A DNA stretch of 27,145 nucleotides, taken from positions 1-27,145 of the forward strand of contig CAJTZR010000013.1 of the NCBI GenBank assembly GCA_910584035.1, given 5' to 3'. Both the position numbers and the translations under genes were made by a program. Of the stretch, positions 13,801 to 22,214 are shown piece after piece (positions within the stretch are counted from its first letter, which is position 1; the number at the start of each line of letters is the position of its first letter). The notes beneath the pieces were generated by a model. It was not told where the DNA came from. It saw nothing but the letters and a program-made list of their open reading frames with translations, and searched no databases. Source of the stretch: an uncultured Christensenella sp. Its GTDB lineage: Bacteria > Bacillota > Clostridia > Christensenellales > UBA3700.

Positions 13801-15300
13801 TCAATACAAAAGTTTTGCATTGTCTGGCAATTCAATTACACTTGAACGCACTCTTTCACAAGTATATTTTTCCAAATGATACAATGGGTCTGGTATCAAA
13901 TAAATACGCAAGTTTTCCCACACTGTTGCTAGTTCTTTTTCAAACAAATTCAATGCAAACATTTTACTAAAAATTATAGGGTTGACTGTTAGCTTAACTG
14001 CTTGAATAGTGTCGTCTTTGAATATTTCATACAGATAATCTCTTATAGTCATAATAACGTGTTCAACAGAATGAACATACGCATCGCCCTCACAATAAGG
14101 ACAAGTTTGCAACATAATATCCATTAACCTACTACGCATTTTTTTACGTGTAATTTGCACCAAACCTAAATCTGTCATACCAACCAAAGTACATTTTAGC
14201 CTATCTTTTTTAAGTTCTTGCTCAAGTATCCTAAGCACTTCATCTCTATGCTCAACATTGTTCATATCAATAAAGTCAACTATAATTATACCACCAAAAT
14301 TCCTTAACCTAATCTGTCTTGCAATTTCTACTGCCGCTATCTTGTTAGTAATAAAAACAGTTTCTTCCAAGTTTTTCTCACCAACATATTTACCAGTATT
14401 AACATCAATGACAATCAAGGCTTCCGTCTTATCAATAACAAGGTATGCACCATTTGACAATGTAACAACTCTCTTTAACAGCTTTTCAATCTGCAAATTC
14501 AAATTGTAATGGTTAGTCAAAGTATTAGACCCCGTATATACCTCAAACATATCTTTTTTCTTGCCAAACAAATAAGAAAATTCTGACTCAAGCATTTTGC
14601 AAACGCCCATATCATTAACAATGATTTTATCAATATCGCCTCGCATAAAATCACGAACGGCACGTACAACCAAATCACCCTCACTATAAATTAAGGAACA
14701 TTTTGGGCAAGATATATAGTCTTTTTTTATCTTTTGCCAACGCTCATTTAGTTCCGCAACATCACTAATAATCTCTTCTTCGCTACAAGTTTCCGCCTCT
14801 GTACGCACAATATACCCACTATTATCAAATCGATTATTGCGTACTAAATTTTCAAGTCTTGCCTTTTCGTCCTCATTATCAATCTTCCTTGATATTGCAA
14901 TATAATCAACAAATGGCTCCATTACTAACACTCTACTAGGCAAAGAAATATTCATTGTAAGTCTTGGGCCTTTTGAGTCAAACTGGTCTTTCAATATCTG
15001 ACACATTATAACATCGCCAACTTTAAGTGGTAATTTTTCTGGTGCATTAGTGCCATTATGAGAAATCATTTTGCCATCAACACAAATATCTCCACCATAC
15101 AAAAAACCATTCTTTTCAAGTCCTATATCCACAAAAACTGCTTGCATTCCATTAAGCACATTGACAACCTTACCTTTGTAAATGTTGCCAACCAGTTTTT
15201 CAGAATTAGTTTTTTCAATAGCAAAATCAACTAAATTGCCATTTTCAACTACACACACTCTTGTTCCCGTAATGTGAGTATCAATTATAATATTTTTCAT
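13801..15300 (-). CDS. rng: Ribonuclease G/E family endoribonuclease
   Basis: Single-strand-specific endoribonuclease acting in rRNA maturation and mRNA decay. It has 499 residues, normal for RNase G (no long RNase E-type C-terminus). An S1-like RNA-binding domain lies at about residues 35-120 (NIYKGKVVNVLNGMQAVFVDIG). The metal-binding aspartates are Asp299 (VIDVNTGK) and Asp342 (IIIVDFIDM), as in the RNase E/G catalytic site. The zinc-link cysteines are in CPYC (400-403). An extra CPKC lies at 198-201, where most relatives have a non-Cys AP.LLY-type sequence. The ATG overlaps the upstream stop as ATGA, so it is coupled to the DUF2344 gene. This gene order is usual in Clostridia. Confidence 0.96.
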   Translation of the reverse strand: MKNIIIDTHITGTRVCVVENGNLVDFAIEKTNSEKLVGNIYKGKVVNVLNGMQAVFVDIGLEKNGFLYGGDICVDGKMISHNGTNAPEKLPLKVGDVIMCQILKDQFDSKGPRLTMNISLPSRVLVMEPFVDYIAISRKIDNEDEKARLENLVRNNRFDNSGYIVRTEAETCSEEEIISDVAELNERWQKIKKDYISCPKCSLIYSEGDLVVRAVRDFMRGDIDKIIVNDMGVCKMLESEFSYLFGKKKDMFEVYTGSNTLTNHYNLNLQIEKLLKRVVTLSNGAYLVIDKTEALIVIDVNTGKYVGEKNLEETVFITNKIAAVEIARQIRLRNFGGIIIVDFIDMNNVEHRDEVLRILEQELKKDRLKCTLVGMTDLGLVQITRKKMRSRLMDIMLQTCPYCEGDAYVHSVEHVIMTIRDYLYEIFKDDTIQAVKLTVNPIIFSKMFALNLFEKELATVWENLRIYLIPDPLYHLEKYTCERVRSSVIELPDNAKLLY

Positions 15301-15959
15301 TTATTGACCTCTTGCAAAAATTCCATTGCAGTCTTAATTTTATCACCATTTATAACAAGCTGTTTAGTCCTAATTATGTCATTAGTACCGATTTTCAGCG
15401 AATATTTTTCATTTAAAGCAGTTGTAACCCTATCTGGTCTTAAGTTAGGATTACCCGCTGCAAGCACCATTCTTATCCCATAATTTTCAACTTTAAAGCT
15501 GTAAATCAAAGGAGCTATATCTTGCGTTTTTTCGCTATCTTTAAACTTATAAGTAATAACCCATTCTTTACTATTTGCAGTGCTTTCTAACTGCTCTTTT
15601 AATCTTACAAAATCACCGCTAACAAAATATTCACAATAATTTACATTCTTTGCAAAATTAGGATTTTTCACACACTCAATACACTCAGTAGCTGTCATTC
15701 CGTTAGGCACATTATCATTAAACGCTTGCAAAACTTGCTCCGCTGTCATATCCTCATTTGCGATAACAAAAAACTCTTCCTCACTCGCAACACCTAACGG
15801 CAATGGATGAGATGTATATGTTATAGGGTGAGGATTAAAACCTTCCGACATTTTAATGCTAATATTTGCACGTGTTAAAGTTCTTTGCAAAACCCTCATA
15901 CTATCAATGTGTGACACATAACATATGTTTCCCTTTTTTATATGTCTAATTACTTTCAT
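15297..15959 (-). CDS. TIGR03936 / DUF2344 family radical-SAM-associated protein
   Basis: About 220 residues. The family (TIGR03936, DUF2344) is encoded next to, or fused to, the TIGR03960 radical SAM protein, and its function is not established. The N-terminus KKGNICYVSHIDSMRVLQRT and the block ISIKMSEGFNPHPITYTSHPLPLG are the family hallmarks. The ATG at 15959 shares one base with the upstream stop (TAATG) and has AGGTG upstream. A GTG three codons earlier is less likely. It lies between the radical SAM gene and rng with overlaps at both ends, so all three are probably made together. A role in tRNA or RNA modification is often guessed from the neighbours; the sequence does not prove it. Confidence 0.92.
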   Translation of the reverse strand: MKVIRHIKKGNICYVSHIDSMRVLQRTLTRANISIKMSEGFNPHPITYTSHPLPLGVASEEEFFVIANEDMTAEQVLQAFNDNVPNGMTATECIECVKNPNFAKNVNYCEYFVSGDFVRLKEQLESTANSKEWVITYKFKDSEKTQDIAPLIYSFKVENYGIRMVLAAGNPNLRPDRVTTALNEKYSLKIGTNDIIRTKQLVINGDKIKTAMEFLQEVNK

Positions 15960-17749
15960 TAATAGCACCTACCCATTTTATTAGCACCACAACCAGTACA
16001 ATTTTGTTTGTCGCAAGCCTTAGTCTTAACAGCATTATAAGCATTATGCCTTTCTTTTAACAAATACTTTTTGCTAACCCCGTGTTCTACAAAATCCCAC
16101 GGCAAAACTTCGCTCTCTTGCCAATCTCTTGTATAATCGCTCATATTAATGCCACATTCCTCAAATGCCTCGCACCATTTTTCGTAATCAAATCTTTCAC
16201 TCCAGCCGTCAAACTTGCAACCTTTGGAATATGCCTTTTCAATTACGTCAAGCAATCTTCTGTCACCTCTTGAAAATACCGCTTCAATAACACTACTTTC
16301 CGCCCCGTGCCAGTTATATCGTACATTTTTAATATGCAAATTATCTATCAAAAATCTTTGTTTTTCCAACATTTCTTGCACGCTAATCTGCCTTTCCCAT
16401 TGGAATGGTGTAAGTGGTTTTGGTATAAAAACACTTGTAGATACAGTTATATTGACAGGACGTTTACTTTTACTATACTGCCTTGCCATATCTTTAATTA
16501 ATAAAACAATATCCACTATACCTTGCAAGTCCTCAGTTGTTTCAGTAGGTAAACCTATCATAAAATACAACTTGAACCCAGTATACCCACATTCTAAAGC
16601 GTGTTTAATAGTGTTTTTTATATTTTCCTCAGATATATTTTTATTGATAACATCTCTTAGTCTTTGAGTACCAGCCTCGGGTGCGAAAGTTAACGAACCT
16701 AATCTACCGCTACCCATATATTCTGGTTTATAACTATCCAAACGCAAAGACGGCATAGCAAGCCTAACGTCACCATTGCAAACACTGCTTTTAAGTCCAG
16801 TTATCAACTCGTGCAATGCGTAATAATCACTTGTAGAAAGGCTTGATAATGACAATTCGCTATACCCAGTATTCTCTACAAGTTCACGCCCATATTCCAA
16901 CAAAGTATCTAACTTTCTATACCTTATTGGGCGATAATAAAAGCACGCTTGGCAAAATCTACAACCATTATTGCAACCTCTATAAAGCTCAAGCACAGCT
17001 CTATCGTGAGTAATCTCAATATTAGGCACAAGTATTTTTGTTGGAAAGTAGCTTGAATCTAAATCTTGTACAATCGCTTTTTTAACGCTACCACTAAAAG
17101 ACTCAATCTTTCCATTAACAAGGTTTGGTTTTACTAGTTCGGGGATATATACTCCGTCTAGTTTACTTGCCCTTTCCAAAAATTCCGCCTTGCTTACTTT
17201 TGCTTTTTTGCACTCGTCATAAAGCAAAGTGAATTCTTTTAAATTCTTCTCACCCTCACCAATCAAAATTGCATCAAATATTTCCGCAAATGGTTCAGGA
17301 TTAACAACACAAGGTCCGCCAGCAATCAATATTGGATAGTCACCATTTTGTCTATCTTTTGCCCTAAATGGTATACCAGCTAAATCAAGCATATACAATA
17401 CATTTGTATACAACAATTCATACCCGATTGACATTCCAACTATATCAAATTCCTTAAGCGGTTTATGGCTATCTATAGAAAAAAGCGGGATATTATTAGC
17501 TTGCAATTGTTCCCCCATATCCACAAAAGGAGCAAAACAACGCTCGCAAACAATCCCCTCAAATTCATTAAGCATATGATATAAAATTCTGACACCTATG
17601 TTACTCATTCCAATCTCATAAATTTCTGGAAAACACAAGCACAGCCTTGTATTACAAGGTTTATCCATATTAGGCATATTAAATTCGCCACCAACATATC
17701 TTGCTGGCTTTTCTACTTGCATAAGTATTTGTTTCAGTTTTTCATTCAT
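15959..17749 (-). CDS. TIGR03960 family B12-binding-type radical SAM protein
   Basis: 596 residues. N-terminal Rossmann-like, B12-binding-type domain at about 30-180 (contains GMSIGYELLY and IAGGPCVVNPEP), followed by a radical SAM barrel. The [4Fe-4S]-binding motif is CNNGCRFC with Cys 259, 263 and 266. SAM-binding and barrel motifs follow (ELSLSSLSTSDY, FAPEAGTQRLRDVINK). The C-terminus is Cys-rich (CDKQNCTGCG), suggesting a further metal site. The family reaction is not established; it always travels with the DUF2344 protein. It is the first gene of a three-gene set ending in rng. There is no strong ribosome binding site before the ATG, and only a weak promoter candidate (TTGTAG, 16 bases, TATTTT) in the spacer to the glucokinase. 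Confidence 0.93.
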   Translation of the reverse strand: MNEKLKQILMQVEKPARYVGGEFNMPNMDKPCNTRLCLCFPEIYEIGMSNIGVRILYHMLNEFEGIVCERCFAPFVDMGEQLQANNIPLFSIDSHKPLKEFDIVGMSIGYELLYTNVLYMLDLAGIPFRAKDRQNGDYPILIAGGPCVVNPEPFAEIFDAILIGEGEKNLKEFTLLYDECKKAKVSKAEFLERASKLDGVYIPELVKPNLVNGKIESFSGSVKKAIVQDLDSSYFPTKILVPNIEITHDRAVLELYRGCNNGCRFCQACFYYRPIRYRKLDTLLEYGRELVENTGYSELSLSSLSTSDYYALHELITGLKSSVCNGDVRLAMPSLRLDSYKPEYMGSGRLGSLTFAPEAGTQRLRDVINKNISEENIKNTIKHALECGYTGFKLYFMIGLPTETTEDLQGIVDIVLLIKDMARQYSKSKRPVNITVSTSVFIPKPLTPFQWERQISVQEMLEKQRFLIDNLHIKNVRYNWHGAESSVIEAVFSRGDRRLLDVIEKAYSKGCKFDGWSERFDYEKWCEAFEECGINMSDYTRDWQESEVLPWDFVEHGVSKKYLLKERHNAYNAVKTKACDKQNCTGCGANKMGRCY

Positions 17750-17848
17750 ATGTACACGTTATATTTTCGTTCAATTCCTAAAATAATGTTTACTAATTTT
17801 GCTACAAATTAAATAAAAACCATTCAAAAATCGTACCTAAATCAAATT

Positions 17849-18793
17849 TTACATTACTAAAGCCGCCGCACCAATTATGCCCGCACTATTACCAAGGCTT
17901 GCTTTAACAACATCAATGTATGGCATCATACCGCTTTTTTCCAATGACGCATTTAGCTTTTCTTGCAATGGAAGCATAACATTTTCACCCTCGTGAGATA
18001 TACCGCCACCAATAATAAACATTTCTGGATGTAATACATATCCAAGGTTTAAAAGTCCTTCAGATAAATAATGCAAGTATTGCTCAACAACTTTAGCACC
18101 AGCCTCGTCACCTGCATCTTTTGCTAAAAATGCTGTTTTACCATTAACCTCGCCTTGTTCCGCAACAATTTTGTGCATTAAGCTATTTGCATTTTCTGCC
18201 ATTGCGTGTTTTGTTTGATTTATTAAACCAGTTGCAGAGGCATATTTTTCCCAACAACCAAGTCTGCCACAATTGCATTCCTCGCCGTCAATCTCAATAA
18301 TTTGATGACCAACTTCACCGCCAGCACCACCATTGCCCTCGTACAACTTGCCTTCTATAATAATGCCACCGCCGATACCAGTACCCAAAGTAATCATAAC
18401 GACATTTTCGTGACCTTTGCCCGCACCAAATCTTTGCTCACCTAATGCTGCCATATTGGCGTCATTACCAACGGCAATAGGCACATTAAAATATTGTGAC
18501 ATTTCCTCAACTAAATTTTCATTTTTGCAACCAATATTAACGGCTGATACTATCATACCTTTTTTACTGTCCACAGTACCTGGTATACCAATACCTATAC
18601 CACCTAAGTCTAGTAAAGAAAAATCTGCCTCGCTAATTAATTCCTTTATCTTATCAGCAGTCCTTGCAAACATACTTTTAAAGCCTTTCTCTTGCTCTGT
18701 TGCAAAAGATTTTGAAATAATTATTTTACCCTCGCTATCCACAAGACCAATCTTTATACTCATTCCGCCAACGTCTACACCAACATAAATCAT
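17849..18793 (-). CDS. glcK: ROK family glucokinase
   Basis: Phosphorylates glucose (possibly other hexoses) with ATP in the cytosol. It has 314 residues, normal for ROK glucokinases. N-terminal ATP-binding motif DVGGMSIKIG, GIGIGIPGTVD, and the sugar-binding and catalytic stretch GNDANMAALGE followed by MITLGTGIGGGII. The ROK zinc motif CNCGRLGCWEKYAS is preceded by the metal-ligand His in GEVGHQI. There is no N-terminal helix-turn-helix, so it is a kinase rather than a ROK repressor. The ATG has AGAGGTG upstream and its own promoter lies at 18841-18869. It would process glucose released by the GH3 enzyme. It breaks the usual link between the radical SAM gene and the spoIVFB/min genes. Confidence 0.95.
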   Translation of the reverse strand: MIYVGVDVGGMSIKIGLVDSEGKIIISKSFATEQEKGFKSMFARTADKIKELISEADFSLLDLGGIGIGIPGTVDSKKGMIVSAVNIGCKNENLVEEMSQYFNVPIAVGNDANMAALGEQRFGAGKGHENVVMITLGTGIGGGIIIEGKLYEGNGGAGGEVGHQIIEIDGEECNCGRLGCWEKYASATGLINQTKHAMAENANSLMHKIVAEQGEVNGKTAFLAKDAGDEAGAKVVEQYLHYLSEGLLNLGYVLHPEMFIIGGGISHEGENVMLPLQEKLNASLEKSGMMPYIDVVKASLGNSAGIIGAAALVM

Positions 18794-18840
18794 TTATAGC
18801 ACCTCTTAACCTAAATTGCAAAAATCTTTTTTATAAAGAT

Positions 18841-18869
18841 AGTATAACATACAATTATGTATATTTCAA
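18841..18869 (-). promoter_or_regulatory. Sigma-A promoter of the glucokinase gene
   Basis: Minus-strand TTGAAA (18869-18864) and TATACT (18846-18841) are separated by 17 bases. The first palindrome (18917-18953) lies about 48 bases upstream of the -35 box. Confidence 0.72.
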
Positions 18870-18916
18870 GTATTATTAGAGATTTTTTACACGATAAATC
18901 AAATTAATTGTATGAA

Positions 18917-18953
18917 AAAATGTTCATCAATTATTATGATTGATGAACATTTT
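18917..18953. repeat. Palindrome A: 15-base-pair inverted repeat
   Basis: AAAATGTTCATCAAT, a 7-base centre, then its exact complement. It lies between divergent gene starts, where a transcript terminator is not expected. A near-identical copy in opposite orientation lies at 19064-19095. Operator, hairpin or small mobile-repeat remnant are all possible. Confidence 0.6.
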
Positions 18954-19063
18954 ATATTCAGATTATATCAATTTTTGTAAAAAATGTCAATATTATTGCA
19001 ATTTAAATAGCAAAAATAGTATTTTTCATTAAAAATATTGATAAATTTAACTTGTTTTATGCC

Positions 19064-19095
19064 AAAATGTTCATCAATCATAATAATTGGTGAAC
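19064..19095. repeat. Palindrome B: inverted copy of palindrome A
   Basis: AAAATGTTCATCAAT, a 7-base centre, then ATTGGTGAAC (one mismatch to perfect symmetry). Its reverse complement matches palindrome A over about 35 bases with few differences. It ends 48 bases before the lipoprotein ATG, where a promoter would be expected; no convincing -35/-10 pair is seen nearby. Confidence 0.6.
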
Positions 19096-19143
19096 AAAAT
19101 TTAAATAACCTAATCATTAATTTAATTACAATAAGGAGTAAAA

Positions 19144-21903
19144 ATGGCAACGAAAAAGTCAAAAATTTTAATTACTATTTTAATTGTTACAATGATTTGT
19201 TGTCTATCACTTGTATTGGTTGCTTGCGGTGGCAAAGATGATAGCAGTGGAAATACTGAACCCCCACCAACCCATACACATAGTTGGAGTACAAGTTATT
19301 CTCAAGATGGACAGAACCATTGGTTTAGTTGTAGCAGTTGTGAGGAAAAGAAAGATTTGCAACCTCATAATTTTGAACGCAAATTTGATGAAATCGGAAC
19401 GTGGGAAGAATGTACTGCTTGCAACTACGCAAAAGAAAAAAAAGAATATACAAAAGGCCTTAATTTTAGTCTTGATTATAGCAGTAATACTTATTATGTA
19501 CAAAGTATTGGTGATGCAAGAGATGAAACTGAAATATTAATACCAAGCGTTTATAATGGTATTAGTGTTACACGCATTGGTGAATATGCCTTTTCCTATT
19601 CATCTTTAACCAGTATATATATACCTGATAGCATTACACAAATTGATTCTCAAGCATTCCGTTATTGTGTCAGTATGCAATATGTTTACATTCCAAAAAG
19701 TATTACCAGTATTGGTTATGAAGTATTCCAATATTGTAGTAGGTTAACCAATATTGAAATACCTAATAGTGTAACTAATATAGGCCTTAGTGCTTTTTGG
19801 GGGTGTTCTAAGCTTTCAAATATTGTTATTCCTAATAGCGTTACTAACATAGATAGTGCGGCATTCGCTGGGTGTATGAACTTAACAAGCATTAGAATAC
19901 CTAAAACCATCAAGACTATAGATTCGGGGATATTTCAATATTGTCCTAAACTTACAATTTACTGCGAAGCTTTTAGTAAGCCAAATGATTGGGACGATAG
20001 ATGGAATTTAGATAATTTACCAGTAGTTTGGGACTGCGAAAACAATAATATTGCAACAGACGGATATTTATATACAAACATAAACGGAATAAATTACGGT
20101 TTAAAAGATAACGTTGCTAAAGTTGCATCACAACCCATAACGCTATATGGTGAACTAACAATACCTAATACATTAACATATAAAAATAAAGAATACAATG
20201 TAAATAGTATTTGCAATAATGCGTTTCAAGATTGTACAGAGCTTACTAAAATAACAATTCCAAGTAGTATAACTCATATTGGTAGCGAAGCGTTCAGTAA
20301 TTGTATTTGCCTTACTATTTATTGTGAAGCAACAAATACACCTAACGATTGGGAAAGTTCTTGGAACAAGTCAAATCGTCCAATAGTTTGGGACTGCAAA
20401 AACAATGACATTTCAACAGATGGATATATTTATTATATTAACAACGAAATAAAATATCTTTTAAAAGATAATAAAGCTATAATTGCTACACAAGCATTGA
20501 CATTAAGCGGTGACATAACAATACCAAAAGAAATTGTTTATAAAAACACTGTGTATCCAGTAACTAATGTTGGTGAAAAGGCTTTTTATCAAAACAAGAA
20601 TATCACAAGTATAACTCTACCAAATAGTATAACAAGTATTGATAATTCCGCTTTCTATGAATGTAGCAGTCTTGCGAATATAATCATTCCAAATAGCGTT
20701 ATTAGTATTGGAGAAAATGCTTTTAAGGGCTGTACAAGCTTTACTAATATTGTAATTCCAAATAGTGTAACTAGCATTGGTAATTATGTATTTTCTGAAT
20801 GTGAAAATCTAACAAATGTTACTATCAGCGAAAATCTTACTAGCATTAGCGATTATGCTTTCCAAGATAGTGGTTTATTAAATGTTAATATTCCAAATAG
20901 TGTAACTAATATTGGAAAAGCTGCATTTTGGGGTTGTGAAAGTCTTAAAAACATAATAATTCCAAACAATGTAATTACTATTGGCGACTCTGCATTCTAT
21001 AGTTGCATTTCTGTTACAGACATTACTATTGGAAATAACATTACTATAATTGATAATTTTGTGTTTGGTCGTTGCACTAGCCTAGTAAATGTTACTTTTG
21101 GTAATAATGTTACTAGTATTGGTGAACAGGCTTTCTCTGTTTGCACAAACCTTACTAAAATTGTTATCCCAAATAGTGTAACTAGTATTGGAAAATATGC
21201 TTTTTCTAGCTGTACTAATCTTAATGATATCACTATTGGTAACAATGTAACCAGCATTGGTGAATTTGCTTTTAACAAATGTACTGGTCTTACTAGTATT
21301 ATTGTGCCAGATAGTGTCAACATAATTGGTCAAAAAGCGTTTGTTGATTGTACTAACCTAACCAAAATTACAATTGGCAATGGCGTGACTAGTATTGGCA
21401 GTTCTGCTTTCAGTGGTTGTACTAACCTAACCAAAATCACAATTGGCAACAGCGTAACTAGTATTGGCAGTTCTGCTTTTAATGGTTGTACTAGTCTAAC
21501 CAAAATCACAATTGGCAATAGTGTAACTAGTATTGGCAGTTATGCTTTTAATGGTTGCACTAGTCTTATTGAAATTATCATACCAAATAGTGTAACTAGC
21601 CTTGGTGGCTCTGCTTTTGAAGGTTGCACTAATCTAGAAAATGTTGTTTTAGGCAATGGTGTTGAAGAAATAGAGGCCAACACTTTTGAAAACTGCACTA
21701 ATCTTACTACAATTACCATTCCAAAAAGTGTTACTATGATTGGATATAAAGCATTCTGTTGTTGTGAAAACCTTACAACTATTTACTATTTAGGAACAGC
21801 ATCCGAATGGGGGGCAATTTACAAAGAGAGACTTTGGAATGATGAGACAGGTTATTATTCAGTAATTTACAACAACAATACTAACAACGATACCAATGAT
21901 TAA
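19144..21903 (+). CDS. BspA-like leucine-rich-repeat surface lipoprotein
   Basis: 919 residues, probably anchored to the outer face of the membrane. Lipoprotein signal peptide: basic start, hydrophobic core and lipobox LVAC with Cys28. A short low-complexity linker follows, then a small module (about 42-100) with HTHSW, HWFSCSSC, a His and a second CTAC, a likely zinc-binding fold. From about residue 105 to 905 there are about 26 copies of the roughly 23-residue BspA-type repeat (I.IP.SVTSIG..AF.GC..L). Two spacers contain YCEA....NDW...W and VWDC. The C-terminus ends in an Asn/Thr/Asp-rich tail without LPXTG. AAGGAG lies seven bases before the ATG. Such proteins mediate adhesion or binding in host-associated bacteria; the ligand here is unknown. 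It is the only exported protein on the plus strand. Confidence 0.93.
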   Translation: MATKKSKILITILIVTMICCLSLVLVACGGKDDSSGNTEPPPTHTHSWSTSYSQDGQNHWFSCSSCEEKKDLQPHNFERKFDEIGTWEECTACNYAKEKKEYTKGLNFSLDYSSNTYYVQSIGDARDETEILIPSVYNGISVTRIGEYAFSYSSLTSIYIPDSITQIDSQAFRYCVSMQYVYIPKSITSIGYEVFQYCSRLTNIEIPNSVTNIGLSAFWGCSKLSNIVIPNSVTNIDSAAFAGCMNLTSIRIPKTIKTIDSGIFQYCPKLTIYCEAFSKPNDWDDRWNLDNLPVVWDCENNNIATDGYLYTNINGINYGLKDNVAKVASQPITLYGELTIPNTLTYKNKEYNVNSICNNAFQDCTELTKITIPSSITHIGSEAFSNCICLTIYCEATNTPNDWESSWNKSNRPIVWDCKNNDISTDGYIYYINNEIKYLLKDNKAIIATQALTLSGDITIPKEIVYKNTVYPVTNVGEKAFYQNKNITSITLPNSITSIDNSAFYECSSLANIIIPNSVISIGENAFKGCTSFTNIVIPNSVTSIGNYVFSECENLTNVTISENLTSISDYAFQDSGLLNVNIPNSVTNIGKAAFWGCESLKNIIIPNNVITIGDSAFYSCISVTDITIGNNITIIDNFVFGRCTSLVNVTFGNNVTSIGEQAFSVCTNLTKIVIPNSVTSIGKYAFSSCTNLNDITIGNNVTSIGEFAFNKCTGLTSIIVPDSVNIIGQKAFVDCTNLTKITIGNGVTSIGSSAFSGCTNLTKITIGNSVTSIGSSAFNGCTSLTKITIGNSVTSIGSYAFNGCTSLIEIIIPNSVTSLGGSAFEGCTNLENVVLGNGVEEIEANTFENCTNLTTITIPKSVTMIGYKAFCCCENLTTIYYLGTASEWGAIYKERLWNDETGYYSVIYNNNTNNDTND
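21358..21564 (+). repeat. Three near-identical 69-base tandem repeats inside the lipoprotein gene
   Basis: Units 21358-21426, 21427-21495 and 21496-21564 each encode one 23-residue LRR (LTKITIGN.VTSIGS.AF.GC). They differ at few bases, whereas other LRR units of the gene are well diverged. This points to recent duplication and likely copy-number change. Confidence 0.85.
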
Positions 21904-22146
21904 AGTTTGCAATTGAATAGCATTACAACACAATTTTTGCATTAGTTTACTTTTATCTTTAAAACTACTAATTAATGCCAACGATAATCAATTTTAAAAG
22001 CTGTTAACGGAATTATTAGTAATGTGCATACCTATAAAAATTATGTTATGCTTAAAATGATTTTATAAACAAAACTTAGTAAAAATTAAGGGTGTAAGAT
22101 AATTACTACAGTAAAGCTAAAATATTAAATTTTATACAATAACGTA

Positions 22147-22180
22147 AAAGCCACTAGCAATGCTAGTGGCTTTGTTGTTT
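22147..22180. terminator. Rho-independent terminator between the lipoprotein and M50 protease genes
   Basis: An 11-base-pair perfect stem (AAAGCCACTAG with CTAGTGGCTTT) with a 5-base loop. T-rich sequence follows on the plus strand. It lies 244 bases after the lipoprotein stop and about 42 bases after the minus-strand protease stop, so it can serve both. The 21904-22146 stretch before it is plain AT-rich non-coding sequence. Confidence 0.88.
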
Positions 22181-22214
22181 GTATTTATTATGGTTTTATT
22201 ACTTATGCCAAAAG

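Noticed and set aside
16215..16667. 150-codon plus-strand open frame opposite the radical SAM gene
   Set aside because: It lies wholly antisense to a strongly conserved coding region, has no ribosome binding site and no recognisable domain.
18417..18788. 123-codon plus-strand open frame opposite the glucokinase
   Set aside because: It is antisense to the ROK ATP-binding and sugar-binding motifs, with no start signal.
18968..19241. Short open frames in both directions between the palindromes and the lipoprotein start
   Set aside because: They overlap the regulatory region or the lipoprotein start, have no ribosome binding site and give low-complexity translations.
20997..21518. Minus-strand open frames opposite the LRR repeats
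   Set aside because: Their repetitive translation simply mirrors the LRR-coding repeats on the other strand.
21358..21564. Regular 69-base repeats considered as a CRISPR array
   Set aside because: Repeats are contiguous without unique spacers and encode in-frame leucine-rich repeats.
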